NCBI GenBank assembly: GCA_002179805.1 | Contig: NAVB01001785.1 | Location: 1-29,566, forward strand | Reading direction: 5' to 3' | DNA length: 29,566 bases | Source of the DNA: Acanthamoeba lenticulata | Lineage: Eukaryota; Discosea; Longamoebia; Acanthamoebidae | Part shown: positions 20,009 to 29,566 of the stretch, in pieces | Layout: each line of letters opens with the position of its first letter | How positions within the stretch are numbered: the first letter of the stretch is position 1 | Notes under the pieces: model-generated | Databases searched by the model: none | What the model was told of the DNA's origin: nothing | The model's input: the letters and a program-made list of their open reading frames with translations, nothing else | Program-made: the position numbers and the translations under genes

Positions 20009-20175
20009 AGACCTTCTCGATGCCCTGAAGGTCTTGTTTCTATTTAAAATAGAAATAAATGCGAAATGTCCGCTACGAATGAGATAATAAACAATTGTTG
20101 TATTTCGTACATATATTCAGAATAAATAAATAAATTATTAAAATGGGAAGAAAATTATGGGTGTTCGCGCAAAGG

Positions 20176-21579
20176 TCAATCGTCAACGAGCTGTACACTG
20201 TCCTCGGCTCGTGCGCCGGACTTGAGGTGTCGCTTCTCCTCCATGACTCGCGTCGACGCCAATCGTCGACAACACCCGCAGCATACCGACCGCAGGTGCG
20301 CGAACAGCTGCTGGTGCAGCTCCTTGCTCCACCTTCAGGAACCAACATCCAGAGGTTAACACGCTGATCCAATCACATGGAAGGTCAAGGTGGACGAACC
20401 CGTAGACGATTGAGTTGAGCCACCCGGTCAACGGGAGCAAGAAGGCCGTCATGCACTCAAAGTAGAATCGTGGCTGAGAAAATAAATAAAACAAATAAAA
20501 TAAAATTAGGAAGGTGACCTTCGACCAGACCAAGAGGGAGCGAGCTTACCATGGTGGGCTTGTCGTCAATGGCCTCAAAGACATTCGTGGCCAACGCCGG
20601 ACCCCAGCATATGATGAAGGAGAGGATGTAGGCCGGCACCTTCGTCTCGAGCTTGAAGGCTCGCCCTGCACGTGACAACGAGTAGTGTCACCACCAGGAC
20701 GTATAAAAAAAGGAGAAGGTGAGGTGCTTACCCTGCTCGGTGTTGTAGATGGCAGAGAGCTTGAGCATCTGGAAGTAGCGCTGCGTGACGAAGGCGTAGA
20801 TGACGATGCAGTAGAGTACGGTCAGCACGACGAGGCCCAGGAAGACAAAGCTCCACACCTCGCGCGAGTCCGTGTACCAGCAACTGATTGGCGAAGAAGT
20901 GAGTGTCAGTACAGCACTTGGCGCCGTGTAGTGGCAGAAGAGCAAGCACGGTGGTATATGTGAACCTGTAGGCGCCGGTGGACATGGAGCCCTCGACGAG
21001 AGGCCAGACCACAAAGGGAAGGGGCACCATCCAGGCAATGAGGTGGTAGTAGCGTTCCTTGAAGTTGGAGTGTTGAGGGATGAGGACGTCGCCGAAATGT
21101 GAAATTTTGATGTGCGTGAATCTGTAAAGAGTCTCGGTGGCGATGAAGGCGGTCCAGAAGAAGGATGCAAGGTAGAGGTACTTCTTGTAGGGGCCGAGAA
21201 TGCGGCAGACGTACTCAGATTCGTCCATTGTGCCCAACGTGATGAGCCATTCAACGGCATTAAAGAGATCGACGATGGAGAGGTAGAAGACAAGTCTCTG
21301 AAAGTAGTTGCGTCGTTCCTGCTGTATGAAGAGGAAGCAGTAAACGATGAAGCCGCAGCCTAGTGCAGACAATCCATTCGACACTCCGCAAATGTATTTG
21401 AGCGTCAAAGCTTGCGACGTGGACCACATGGGGTCTGACCTCATGTGCCGGCTCTGCCCCGCTGCTGCGTCGTCTCTTCCAGTCTCCGCTACTTCGATGG
21501 ACAATCCGTCCTGTCGTTTCTGCTGTTGCCGGGTGGTCTTCGCCTCGTTTTTCCGTATGAACCCACCGCCGCGGGTCAT
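20176..21579 (-). CDS. cAMP-receptor-like seven-helix GPCR
   Basis: Exons 21579-20966, 20883-20732, 20665-20550, 20473-20400 and 20332-20176 join in phase to 370 residues. Seven hydrophobic segments are visible: TM1 ICGVSNGLSALGCGFIVYCF, TM2 around FYLSIVDLFNAVEWLITL, TM3 LYLASFFWTAFIATETLY, TM4 LIAWMVPLPFVVWPLV, TM5 FVFLGLVVLTVLYCIVIYAF, TM6 AYILSFIICWGPALATNVF, TM7 FLLPLTGWLNSIVYGWS. The Cys in EYVCRILG before TM3 and the Cys before TM5 (SCWYTD) could form the conserved disulfide. The layout and the TM7 motif are those of the Dicty CAR / cAMP-receptor-like family. The Cys-rich tail RSVCCGCCRRL suggests palmitoylation. The first about 45 residues are basic and atypical, so translation may start at Met46 (21444) or Met51 (21429). 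The ligand is unknown. Confidence 0.88.
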
Positions 21580-21670
21580 TCACGACATTCTTGGCAGATC
21601 CACTGCCAATCACCCTCCCCTGAAAAGGAATTTGGACAATTACACTTAACAGCCACCTTACGATCAAGTC
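21580..21670. promoter_or_regulatory. Short divergent promoter, GPCR / peptidase-like genes
   Basis: 91 bp lie between the two annotated start codons (about 226-242 bp if the GPCR starts at one of its downstream Met codons). No TATA box is recognised. The spacing implies a shared promoter. Confidence 0.45.
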
Positions 21671-23310
21671 ATGCAGCAAACACACGACTACAGCTCGTCG
21701 TTGCGGCAGTTGCAGGTGTTATCTCAGGGAAAGGACCTAAATGGTTGTGGCTTTCATGCCCTCTTCAATGCGCACGCCTCTTTGGCGTATCTAGCCGAGC
21801 GGCAGGAAGGGCTGCCCAGAAAGTACTCCCCCCCCTCTGTTTCACGCAAAGGGTATCTGGTCTAAGCTCGTCTCAGCCTGTGCGACGAGGCGGCATTCAA
21901 GCGGGCGCGTGCTGCCTGGGTTGAAGCCCTGCGGGTCAAAGCCGACCAGGAGGGCAGCCGCTTCTACCCCTGGACCTTGCGCTGTATCGATGCCGGTGCG
22001 CTCTCTATGCGGACATTCACGTTCACTTCAACTTATGCCTTTCTTCAACAATGCTGGCATATGCAGGAGTGCTTGAGCGGCTACATGCCGAGCATTTGAT
22101 TGAACACCACCCTTCCTTTGTGGCGCTGGGCGGTGCGTCCCTCTTGCAGAGAGTGATGTCTCTGGTCATCTCACAGCTGTTCTTGGTCTGTTGCCCGCCC
22201 AGGCGTCGAAGCGTTCGTCTTGCTGCCCGAACTGTCCATCGAGTCTCTCAAGAGCGGCCTATTCGGCGAGGCCGAGGCTGCGGTGGTGCATCAGCGCCTG
22301 GAGGCCTTTCGTGCCGCACCGCATCGTCGATCTACCGTATTGCCCTCCACCTTTGTCCTGCTTCTTGCGCTTGCTGCGTGGCTCACCTCATCCTCATTGC
22401 AGGCCTTCCTCATTGGGTCGCTCAACCACTGGGTCTCGTTGGTCGCTCGCAAGGCCGATGCAGAGATTGAATTGTGCGTCTCTTCTTTCATGCCATGATC
22501 ACCCGCATGCGCGATGACCGGCCTCCCCTGTCTTCAGCTGGTACATGGACAGCCGCGGATACGACATCAACTTGGGGCGGGATAGTGAGGACTATGAAGA
22601 AGACGACGAGCATCTCCTCAGCGCGATCCGCGCCTACGTCGAAGCCACTGCCACCGAGGTAGTGCCCACACTCTCGCGCCACCAATGCCCATCTCGTGTT
22701 CGCGCTCAACATCTGCTGCGCAGGCGGCCGCTGGCGCCACCACCGAGCTGCGCGTGCAGAGTCACCTTCAGTCGCTGCGCAGCACACGCTTTGCCCTGCG
22801 GCTCCTGGCCGACTGCCTCGCCGGTGCAGAGCCCAGCTTCGCCCAGGCCAGCGCTCAGCTCACTCACGTGCGTGCATGTGCGCGTGCGCAGGGCGAGTCC
22901 GCTTCCCCGACGTCGCGCTGAGCTACGCCGTGGAGGGCGTGGCCGAGTCCTGGCTCGCCTTTGCCCAGAGGGAGACACAGGAGAGCGGGAGCGGCCTTGT
23001 GCTCCTGTGGCTGCGAGATTACACCAGCCTGGCCGCGCTCCAGCGCGACCTGCTCGCCCGACTCGATGGGCCCGACGACGTCGCGCGGCTCAGCCGACGC
23101 GCACGGGAGAAGCTCGTCGCGTGGCTCGACGACCTGCTCGTCGCCGCCGCTGCTCGGACAGGCAAAGAGAACGACGATGACGAGAAAGAGAAGGAGGGCG
23201 CGCAGGAGCTGACGCGCCTGGCGAGCCTCCTCGCGCCGCTGCACCGGCGGGTCAGGCAAGGCCATCATGAACAACCACAAGAAGAAGAACAAGGACAAGA
23301 AATGCCATAG
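21671..23310 (+). CDS. Candidate papain-like cysteine peptidase, family not recognised
   Basis: Eight exons (21671-21822, 21877-21995, 22067-22132, 22203-22336, 22403-22473, 22538-22658, 22724-22823, 22892-23310) join in phase to 393 residues. Three blocks look catalytic: QGKDLNGCGFHALFNA near the N terminus (Gln19, Cys26), LIGSLNHWVSLVA (His166) and FWYMDSRGYDI (Asp185). Gln-Cys...His...Asp in that order, with Cys on the N-terminal helix and His followed by a hydrophobic strand, is the layout of papain-fold enzymes such as deubiquitinases. The C-terminal half is helical, acidic and Lys-rich, with no recognised domain. It is probably cytosolic, as there is no signal peptide. The intron 22824-22891 was chosen because it restores phase. 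The peptidase role is inferred from motifs only. Confidence 0.6.
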
Positions 23311-24068
23311 CTATGGCCCTTGTGCGCGATCATCGTCAGGTGGCGGGTTGGTGGTGACGTAGAAGTCCGGGCCCTGGGCCTCGTCGGCCTTGACGCCGAG
23401 CGCGTCCCGCCGCCGCTGCCGCGCTGCTTCCTCCTCTTCCTTCCTGCGCCCGCCGGCTTCACCATCCTTCTCGTGCTGTTGTTTCCGGATGGCGTCCTTG
23501 GGGATGAGGTCCACCCGTCTGAACACGAGCTTCTTCTGCGCGGCGCACATGAACCGCACGTCCTCGTCTGTGGCTGCCGCTGTGGCGGCGGCTGCTGGCG
23601 TTCCCTCGGCTTCGCCTGTGCCGTTGTGAACGTCGAACATGAGCCTTTGTGCGGTTTGCGCTGGGCCGCTCGTGTGGCGTACCGAGCGTGGACGACGACA
23701 TCGTGGCGGTTGAGGACGATGTGGACGTGCTCGTGGCGGGCGGCTCAAAGTAGAGGTGAGTCCCCACGACATACTCGTAGGTGCCTTGGTACACGGTGTT
23801 GTCGAGCTTCAGGATGGGGTTAGGCGTGTCTAGGCCCTGCGGATGGGTAAGTATTGATAGCCGCCCAGAAGATCAATGACGACCGTACAATGATGGAGTA
23901 TGTCTTGAAGGTCTGCAGCAGATTGGTGCCCTGGTAGTCCACAAATTCCATCGGTATGTAGAATTCCTCTTCAATCTCGTCATCTTCCGCTTCAATCTCC
24001 ATTGTGTCACTGGGAGGCTGCCCCTCGGAATTTGCTCGACCTTGGACAGCGCCATCGAGACCCTCCAT
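23311..24068 (-). CDS. TFIIIC subunit 6-like transcription factor
   Basis: Exons 24068-23889, 23836-23727 and 23644-23311 join in phase to about 207 residues, close to human GTF3C6. After an acidic start, a beta-rich core reads EFYIPMEFVDYQGTNLL, GLDTPNPILKLDNTVYQGTY and EYVVGTHLYFEP, the hallmark of the TFIIIC subunit 6 (tau55-related) triple-barrel half. A second conserved patch, FMCAAQKKLVFRRVDLIPK, follows an Ala-rich spacer, and the C terminus is highly charged. The protein would help TFIIIC recognise the A and B boxes of tRNA genes. The second intron is ambiguous: a GTCCAC donor at 23726 with the acceptor at 23645 restores frame; another donor downstream (ATGTCG) would add a few residues. 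The stop codon directly abuts that of the convergent upstream gene. Confidence 0.82.
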
Positions 24069-24158
24069 CTGCAAAGTTGCTGATCTTCAACTGCAACTGT
24101 CGACTTTATTCTATTTTCTTTTAGTTTTTTCCAGTTCCTCGTGTTGGCTCAGACGAAG
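24069..24158. promoter_or_regulatory. Short divergent promoter, TFIIIC6 / AspRS
   Basis: Ninety bp separate the start codons of the TFIIIC6-like gene (minus) and aspartyl-tRNA synthetase (plus). The region is T-rich on the plus strand (TTTATTCTATTTTCTTTTAG). A 5' untranslated intron ending in TTTGCAG just before the TFIIIC6 ATG is possible. Confidence 0.4.
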
Positions 24159-27100
24159 ATGAACGCACGAAGCGCAGCTGCATTGGGTGGCCGCGCTGGG
24201 CTGGCGACTTGCGCGCGTGCCTCGGCTGGGATCCGCACTGCCGCTCTGCCGCCAGGGCCTTTTCCTCTGGCCGTTGGCGGCAGCCGCGTTGCTCGCAGGA
24301 CCCAGTTACACAGCTCCGGCTCGGCCGCACTCGCGGGGCGGTGGTGGGGCTCCTCGTCCTCCTTCTCCTGCGCTTCCTCAACCTTCTCGCTGGCGCGTTG
24401 GGCCCAGCGGAGCTTTTCCTCGGCCACCGCCAGCCCAGCCAAGACGAAGCCCGGCCTGGGCTCCACCACGCCCACGCTCGACCGCACCCACCACTGCGGC
24501 CAGCTGACGGCAGCCGACGCGGGCGCCACCGTCCGCCTGTGCGGCTGGCTCACGGCCTCCCGGTACACCATCTTCTTCTTCATGTTGTTGTTGTGTTTCC
24601 CATAAGTTGGGTTGCTCCGTCCGTGTTATTTGTTGGCTTCATGTTGGTGGGGAAGGGCGTCCGTCGTGAGGTTCGTCTCTCTTGTTTCCGTGGGAGACGA
24701 ACCGCCTTTCACGTACCCATTGGGACCAAATCCACATTACGACTCTAATACAAGCGCGTGCCCCGTGGTTGCTGCGCTTGCTTCGCTTGTCGCAGACATT
24801 CTCACCCAAAACAAAAACAACAAAACCAAACAACGCACAAAAACAACAAACAACGACGATGCAGAGACTTTGGCGGCGTGTTGTTCCTCGTGGTGAAGGA
24901 CCACACGGGCAGCGTGCAGGTGCTGGTGGACGAGTCGCGCCTCTCGCCCGAGCTCCGCCAGCAGGTTGCCGGCTGGCGCGTCGAGAGCGTCGTACGCCTT
25001 GCTCCATCAGCCGTCCTTTAATGGCGCAACATCGACTCATGTTTTTGTTTTTGTTTGTTTTTGTTTTTGTTTGTATTTTTTTTTTCAGGTCACGGTGGCG
25101 GGCAAGGTCCAGCTGCGACCGGCCAACATGCGCAACAAGGACATGCCGACCGGCGACGTCGAGATCGTGTGCGAGGACATCGGCCTCCTCAACCCGACGA
25201 CTCACAACTCGCTCCCGTTCCCCTCGTGGAGCTCGCCGCTGCACGGCGACGAGCGGGACCAGCTCCCGCCGGAGGACCTCCGCCTCCGGTATCGGTTCCT
25301 CGACATCAGGCGGCCCTACATCCAGGACAACCTGCGGCTGCGGTCCAAGCTGTCGTTGGCCGCGCGCAACTACCTCCACGGCCAGGGCTTCACCGAGGTC
25401 GAGACCCCGACGCTGTTCCGGAGCACGCCCGAGGGCGCGCGCGAGTTCATCGTCCCCACCCGCACGCGGGGCAAGTTTTATTCGCTCCCGCAGAGCCCGC
25501 AGCAGTACAAGCAGCTCCTCATGGTGGGCGGCGTCGACCGCTACTTCCAGTTTGCGCGCTGCTACCGCGACGAGGGCATCCGCTTCGACCGCCAGCCCGA
25601 GTTTACTCAAATCGACATGGAGATGGCCTTTGTGGGCGACCGCGACGTCACCAACCTCACCGAGGGCCTCGTCCGCGCCATGTGGCAAGCCGCCGGCCAC
25701 GTACGTGCAGCCTTTCTCTCTTTTTTTTTTTTCTCACAAGAGCTTGTGCCTCACGCCGTGCGTCGACGACGCGCAGACGCTGCCGGACCCGTTCCCGCGC
25801 ATGTCCTTCCGCGACGCCATGGAGCAATACGGCAGCGACAAGCCAGACACGAGGTGCGCGTCGTCGCTTCCCATCGACCGCGCATGGCACAAGAGTGACC
25901 GCTAATCGATTGGCCGGGGGGGATATGGGAGGCAGATACGACCTGCGTCTGCATGACGTCACGTCCATCCTGCAGCGAAGCCGCGTCAACGTGCTGACGT
26001 CATCGCTCGCGGCGACGGACGCCAACAGCGCCAAGACCGGGCGCGGCGGCTGCATCAAGGGCCTCAACGCGCGGGGCCTGGGCGCCGACCTGTCCAAGGA
26101 GGAGAGCGAGGGCCTTCAGCGGCGGGCACGCGACCTGGGCGCCAAGGGCGTCATCGAGGTCCGCTGCGGCGCCGACGGCCGCTGGCGTTCGCCCATCGAG
26201 AAGCACCTCACCGAGCAGGAGAAGCAGCAGCTGACGCACGCGCTGGACGCGCGCGAGGGCGACCTGCTGCTCCTGTGCGCCGGCCCGGAGCGCGACGACG
26301 TCTCGGTCATCCTGGGCGGCCTTCGGGCGCACTGCGCCAAGCTGCTCCGCAAGAAGGGGCGGCTCGCCGTGTCCGACGACCAGTACAACTTCTTGTGGGT
26401 CGAGCAGTTCCCGCTGTTCTCCTTCGAGAGTCCCAGCCCGGGCGAGGACAAGCGCATCGTCACCACCCACCACCCGTTCACCGCGCCCCACCCAGACGAC
26501 ATCGACCTCCTCATGTCTAGCACCGCCGAGCAAGACCTCTTGCGCGTCAGGTTCGTCCCCAATTTTTTTTTAAAACAAAATTCATTTTTAAATATTATTT
26601 TCATTTTTCTTGTATTTATTCATTGTTTCTACTTTATTTTATACAATAAAAAATTAATACAAATAATGCAGGGGACTTCATTACGACTGTGTGGTGAACG
26701 GCGTCGAGCTGGGCGGTGGCTCGATCCGAGTTCACAACGAAGCCATGCAGCGGTACCTGCTGCCTCTCTGATCTGAGCCAAGCATCTCGGCATCGTGTCT
26801 GACGGACTGACTGTGTCTCCCGACCCGCTCGTCACAATGATCGACGACAGGCACATTTTTGGGGTGTTGGGCATGTCGGAGCAGGTGATGACCCGCTTCC
26901 AGCACCTGCTCGACGCCCTGGGCATGGGCTGCCCGCCTCACGGCGGCCTCGCCATCGGCTTTGACCGGTACTTTCTCTTCAAAGGGCTTAGGCCTTCTTC
27001 CCCCCCCCCCCTTCGCCATCTTTAATGCAATTGGCTCATGTAGTCGTCGTCGCACATCAGGCTGATGGCCATTCTGTGCCACGCGGAGAGCTTGCGGGAG

Positions 27101-27229
27101 GTGATCGCCTTCCCCAAGACGGCCACCGGCAACGAGCTCATGACCGGCGCGCCTTCGGAGCCCAGCCTTGACGAGCTCAAGGAGTATCACATCGCCGTCG
27201 CTGCCCCGCCATCGTCCACCGCTGCCTGA
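24159..27229 (+). CDS. Aspartyl-tRNA synthetase, bacterial type, mitochondrial
   Basis: Eight exons (24159-24562, 24865-24991, 25089-25700, 25777-25853, 25936-26550, 26672-26752, 26851-26967, 27061-27229) join in phase to 733 residues. It attaches Asp to tRNA-Asp. The first about 110 residues are Arg/Ser/Ala-rich (RSFSSATAS), a mitochondrial presequence. An OB-fold anticodon-binding domain follows ([23 protein letters not shown]), then the class II core: [10 protein letters not shown] (motif 1 region), [20 protein letters not shown] (motif 2 with the bacterial-type FDRQPEFTQ), SDKPDTRYDL, a bacterial-type GAD insertion (about 26000-26300), and motif 3 GLAIGFDR. The C terminus has [10 protein letters not shown]. 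The phase-2 intron 26753-26850 was placed by protein continuity (MQR to HIFGVLGM). A T-rich intron lies at 24992-25088. Confidence 0.96.
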
Positions 27230-27390
27230 GAGCTTTTTCCAGCTTTTCCGGCAACGTTCCCGGTTACATTGAAATTGTCCTAATTCGACTATGGATGTCC
27301 TTAATAAGGACAGTTGCTGTGCCTTTTTCGAAAGATAAAAACAGTAACGCTTTCGGAGTGTGAGAAACTCAAACAAGCGCGCATGAAGCG

Positions 27391-28955
27391 ATGACCACCG
27401 CAGAGTACCTCTTCTGCGGGGCGGCGTCGGTCGGGCTTGGGCTGACCTATGTCTGGAACTGGAAACTAGACCTCCGAAAGCGTCTCGACGAGCTCCACAC
27501 AAACACAAACAGCCCCTGCAAGCGACATGCGCAGCGCGTTTGTATGCTCCGCTGCGTGGCGCTTGTGTTCTTTTTGTTGCTTGTGGCGGGCGCTACGAGA
27601 ATGGTGGTCTCGCTCGCGGTTCGTGGTGCGACGACCGGCTCCATCCTCGACCATCCCTACGAGTGGTATTCCAGTGAGGCCACAGCCATGCGCAGCTTTG
27701 CCGGCCTTGCGCGACACCACAACCGCAGCGTGCCGTGTCTCCCACCTGAGCTGGTCGATCCACCACCTCATAACGGCGGCATGCGAGCTCGAGTGGAACC
27801 AAGTCTGGTGGCCACCGCCAGAGACCGGCCGCTACGAGTTCACGTCGTGAACCTCGAGCACGAGGACCTCTTTCCCTTCTTGTGGAACTCGATCCTTGTC
27901 GACGACGAGGTTCGTGCCGCTGCGCTGCTGCAGCCTGAGAGGCGAGTCTTCCCCGAACTCGGCGTGGAGCTAGTGCTTGTTGAGCCACCTGAGCTCGTGC
28001 TCGAGCTTCCTCCGGGCAGCCTGCAGAACCTGCTCTGCATCGGCCTTGACCAACAGCTGATCCGGCGGCTCCCGCCAGACGTGGTGGTGGGAACGGTGCG
28101 CAAAGGAAGCGAGCGATGCACAAGCCACAAGCCTTCCGGCGTCGACTTCAACTTTATCACCTACGGTGACTGCACGCTGGTGGACAACAAGCAGATGTTT
28201 CTGTGGCCCTTGGGGCCGAGCGCCTTCCACGGGTTTCCGTCCTTCATCGAGGAGGCCGACCTGCTCCCGGTTGACCAACGGCCTCTGCTCCTCAACCTGC
28301 TCGTCACCCATTCGCCGCGAAAGCCGACGCGCATGCAGGCCTACATGGCCGCAGAGCCGATCTGTGCTGCTGTGGGCCCGGACCTGTGCCGGTTGTCGCA
28401 AACCAACGTCTTGTTCAAGCTTGCCGAGCGCATCGACCAGGAGCTCAAGGAGTTCTCGATCGACTCCAACTTCCGCAGCTTCTTCGTGACCGACGACTAC
28501 GAGCACCAGCTCGGCCACAGCAAACTCACGCTCTGCCCAAGCGGGAACGTGCCCGAGCAGTACCGCATCTGGGAGGCCATCATCGCCGGCTCCATCCCCG
28601 TCATCGAGGATCCGCAGTTTGAGCCCGGGGCGCTGCACCCGGCCTGGGGCGATACGTTCAGCTGCATGCCAGATGACATCCACCGATTGCTCAAGGTATG
28701 AGACGTCTGATCAAGAGAAAGTTTGGGGGTGGAGTTCATGAACTCACAACACACACGCGACACATGCAGGAAACGAACGCCCCCGTGTTTTACGTGCGCG
28801 ACTGGCGAAGAGACCTGCCAGCGATCATTGCGGAAGCGTTGGACGAACAGGCCCTGCTCGCCAGGCAGCGCCAACTCTTGGACTGGTTCCGCCGTTTCCG
28901 CGCCCACCTGCGAGTAGTCGTGCTCGAGACAATCCTGAAGAGGATGTCGCACTAA
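27391..28955 (+). CDS. RXYLT1/TMEM5-like glycosyltransferase (exostosin-type)
   Basis: Two exons (27391-28695 and 28770-28955) join in phase 0 to 496 residues. An N-terminal hydrophobic piece and a strong helix CVALVFFLLLVAGATRMVV (about residues 56-74) anchor a luminal domain, so a Golgi/ER type II enzyme is likely. The luminal part has a Rossmann-like arrangement ending in LTLCPSGNVPEQYRIWEAII and AGSIPVIEDPQF, the nucleotide-sugar-binding region of the exostosin/GT47-like superfamily. The C-terminal exon (VFYVRDWRRDLPAII, then QRQLLDWFRRF) resembles the tail of RXYLT1, the animal enzyme that adds xylose to ribitol-phosphate on O-mannosyl glycans. Whether the amoeba protein has that specificity cannot be told. 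It lies 161 bp downstream of AspRS on the same strand. Confidence 0.8.
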
Positions 28956-29146
28956 ATAGGAACTGTTAGAGAGAGGAAATGGCGAAGAGTGGTGCGTTTT
29001 CTGGCTTGCGTTCGGGTGGAAGAACGAAAAAAAAGAACGAACGCGACTACAAAGAACGAAAGCGAATGCTGTATACAACTTGCAAGTTGATTGTATTTAC
29101 TGGGGGCTTCTGATGATACAGGCGTGCCACAAGGCGACGTAGTCGC
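28956..29146. other. Convergent intergenic spacer
   Basis: 191 bp lie between the convergent stop codons of the RXYLT1-like gene and actin. The spacer holds an A-rich stretch (GAACGAAAAAAAAGAACGAA) and presumably both 3' ends. No gene was seen. Confidence 0.5.

Positions 29147-29566
<420 letters not shown>

Noticed and set aside
24639..25700. 353-codon minus-strand frame
   Set aside because: It is antisense to the AspRS exons and crosses T-rich introns; no conserved motif is present.

Overview
This is a gene-dense nuclear segment of a GC-rich protist. Coding exons are GC-rich. Introns are short (mostly about 40 to 100 bp, a few longer), start with GTACGY or GTGCGY and end in CAG. The phases of adjacent exons fit almost everywhere. 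Actin, a class III (plant/fungal type) chitinase, a Dictyostelium-type cAMP-receptor-like GPCR and a plant-like FKBP12 point to Amoebozoa, most likely an Acanthamoeba-like amoeba. That is an inference from gene content and intron style; no database search was possible. Gene models were spliced by hand by matching reading frame, GT/AG sites and family conservation.

Left part (1-9.98 kb). A nucleotidyltransferase-like gene runs off the left edge. It is followed by a decayed MATE transporter, an FKBP12 peptidyl-prolyl isomerase, a pfkB-family sugar/nucleoside kinase, a tRNA-Leu(UAG), mitochondrial citrate synthase, a DUF1264 (oil-body-associated-like) protein, and a stretch holding a leader-like sequence and one small ORF of doubtful status.

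Middle (9.98-19.4 kb). A secreted GH18 chitinase diverges from a tandem pair of paralogous type II membrane glycosyltransferase-like genes. Next comes the highlight, a 15-exon minus-strand gene (15377-19190). It encodes a single protein with, in order, an FHA domain, an acidic/Ser linker, a PBZ poly(ADP-ribose)-binding zinc finger, a BRCT domain, a SWIM zinc finger and a compact ATP-dependent DNA ligase core with all nucleotidyltransferase motifs. It looks like an APLF/XRCC1/LIG3-type break-repair machine condensed into one polypeptide. It shares a 180-bp divergent promoter, containing a perfect TGACGTCA palindrome, with a gene for a small secreted or ER protein.

Right part (20.1-29.57 kb). 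A cAMP-receptor-like GPCR diverges over about 90 bp from a candidate papain-like cysteine peptidase of unrecognised family. The peptidase stop codon directly abuts the stop codon of a convergent TFIIIC subunit 6 gene. That gene in turn diverges over 90 bp from a bacterial-type (mitochondrial) aspartyl-tRNA synthetase. An RXYLT1/TMEM5-like glycosyltransferase follows, and the window ends inside the 3' part of an actin gene. Apart from the tandem glycosyltransferases the genes are functionally unrelated neighbours, but they are packed into divergent and convergent pairs with very short spacers, so shared promoters and overlapping 3' ends are likely.
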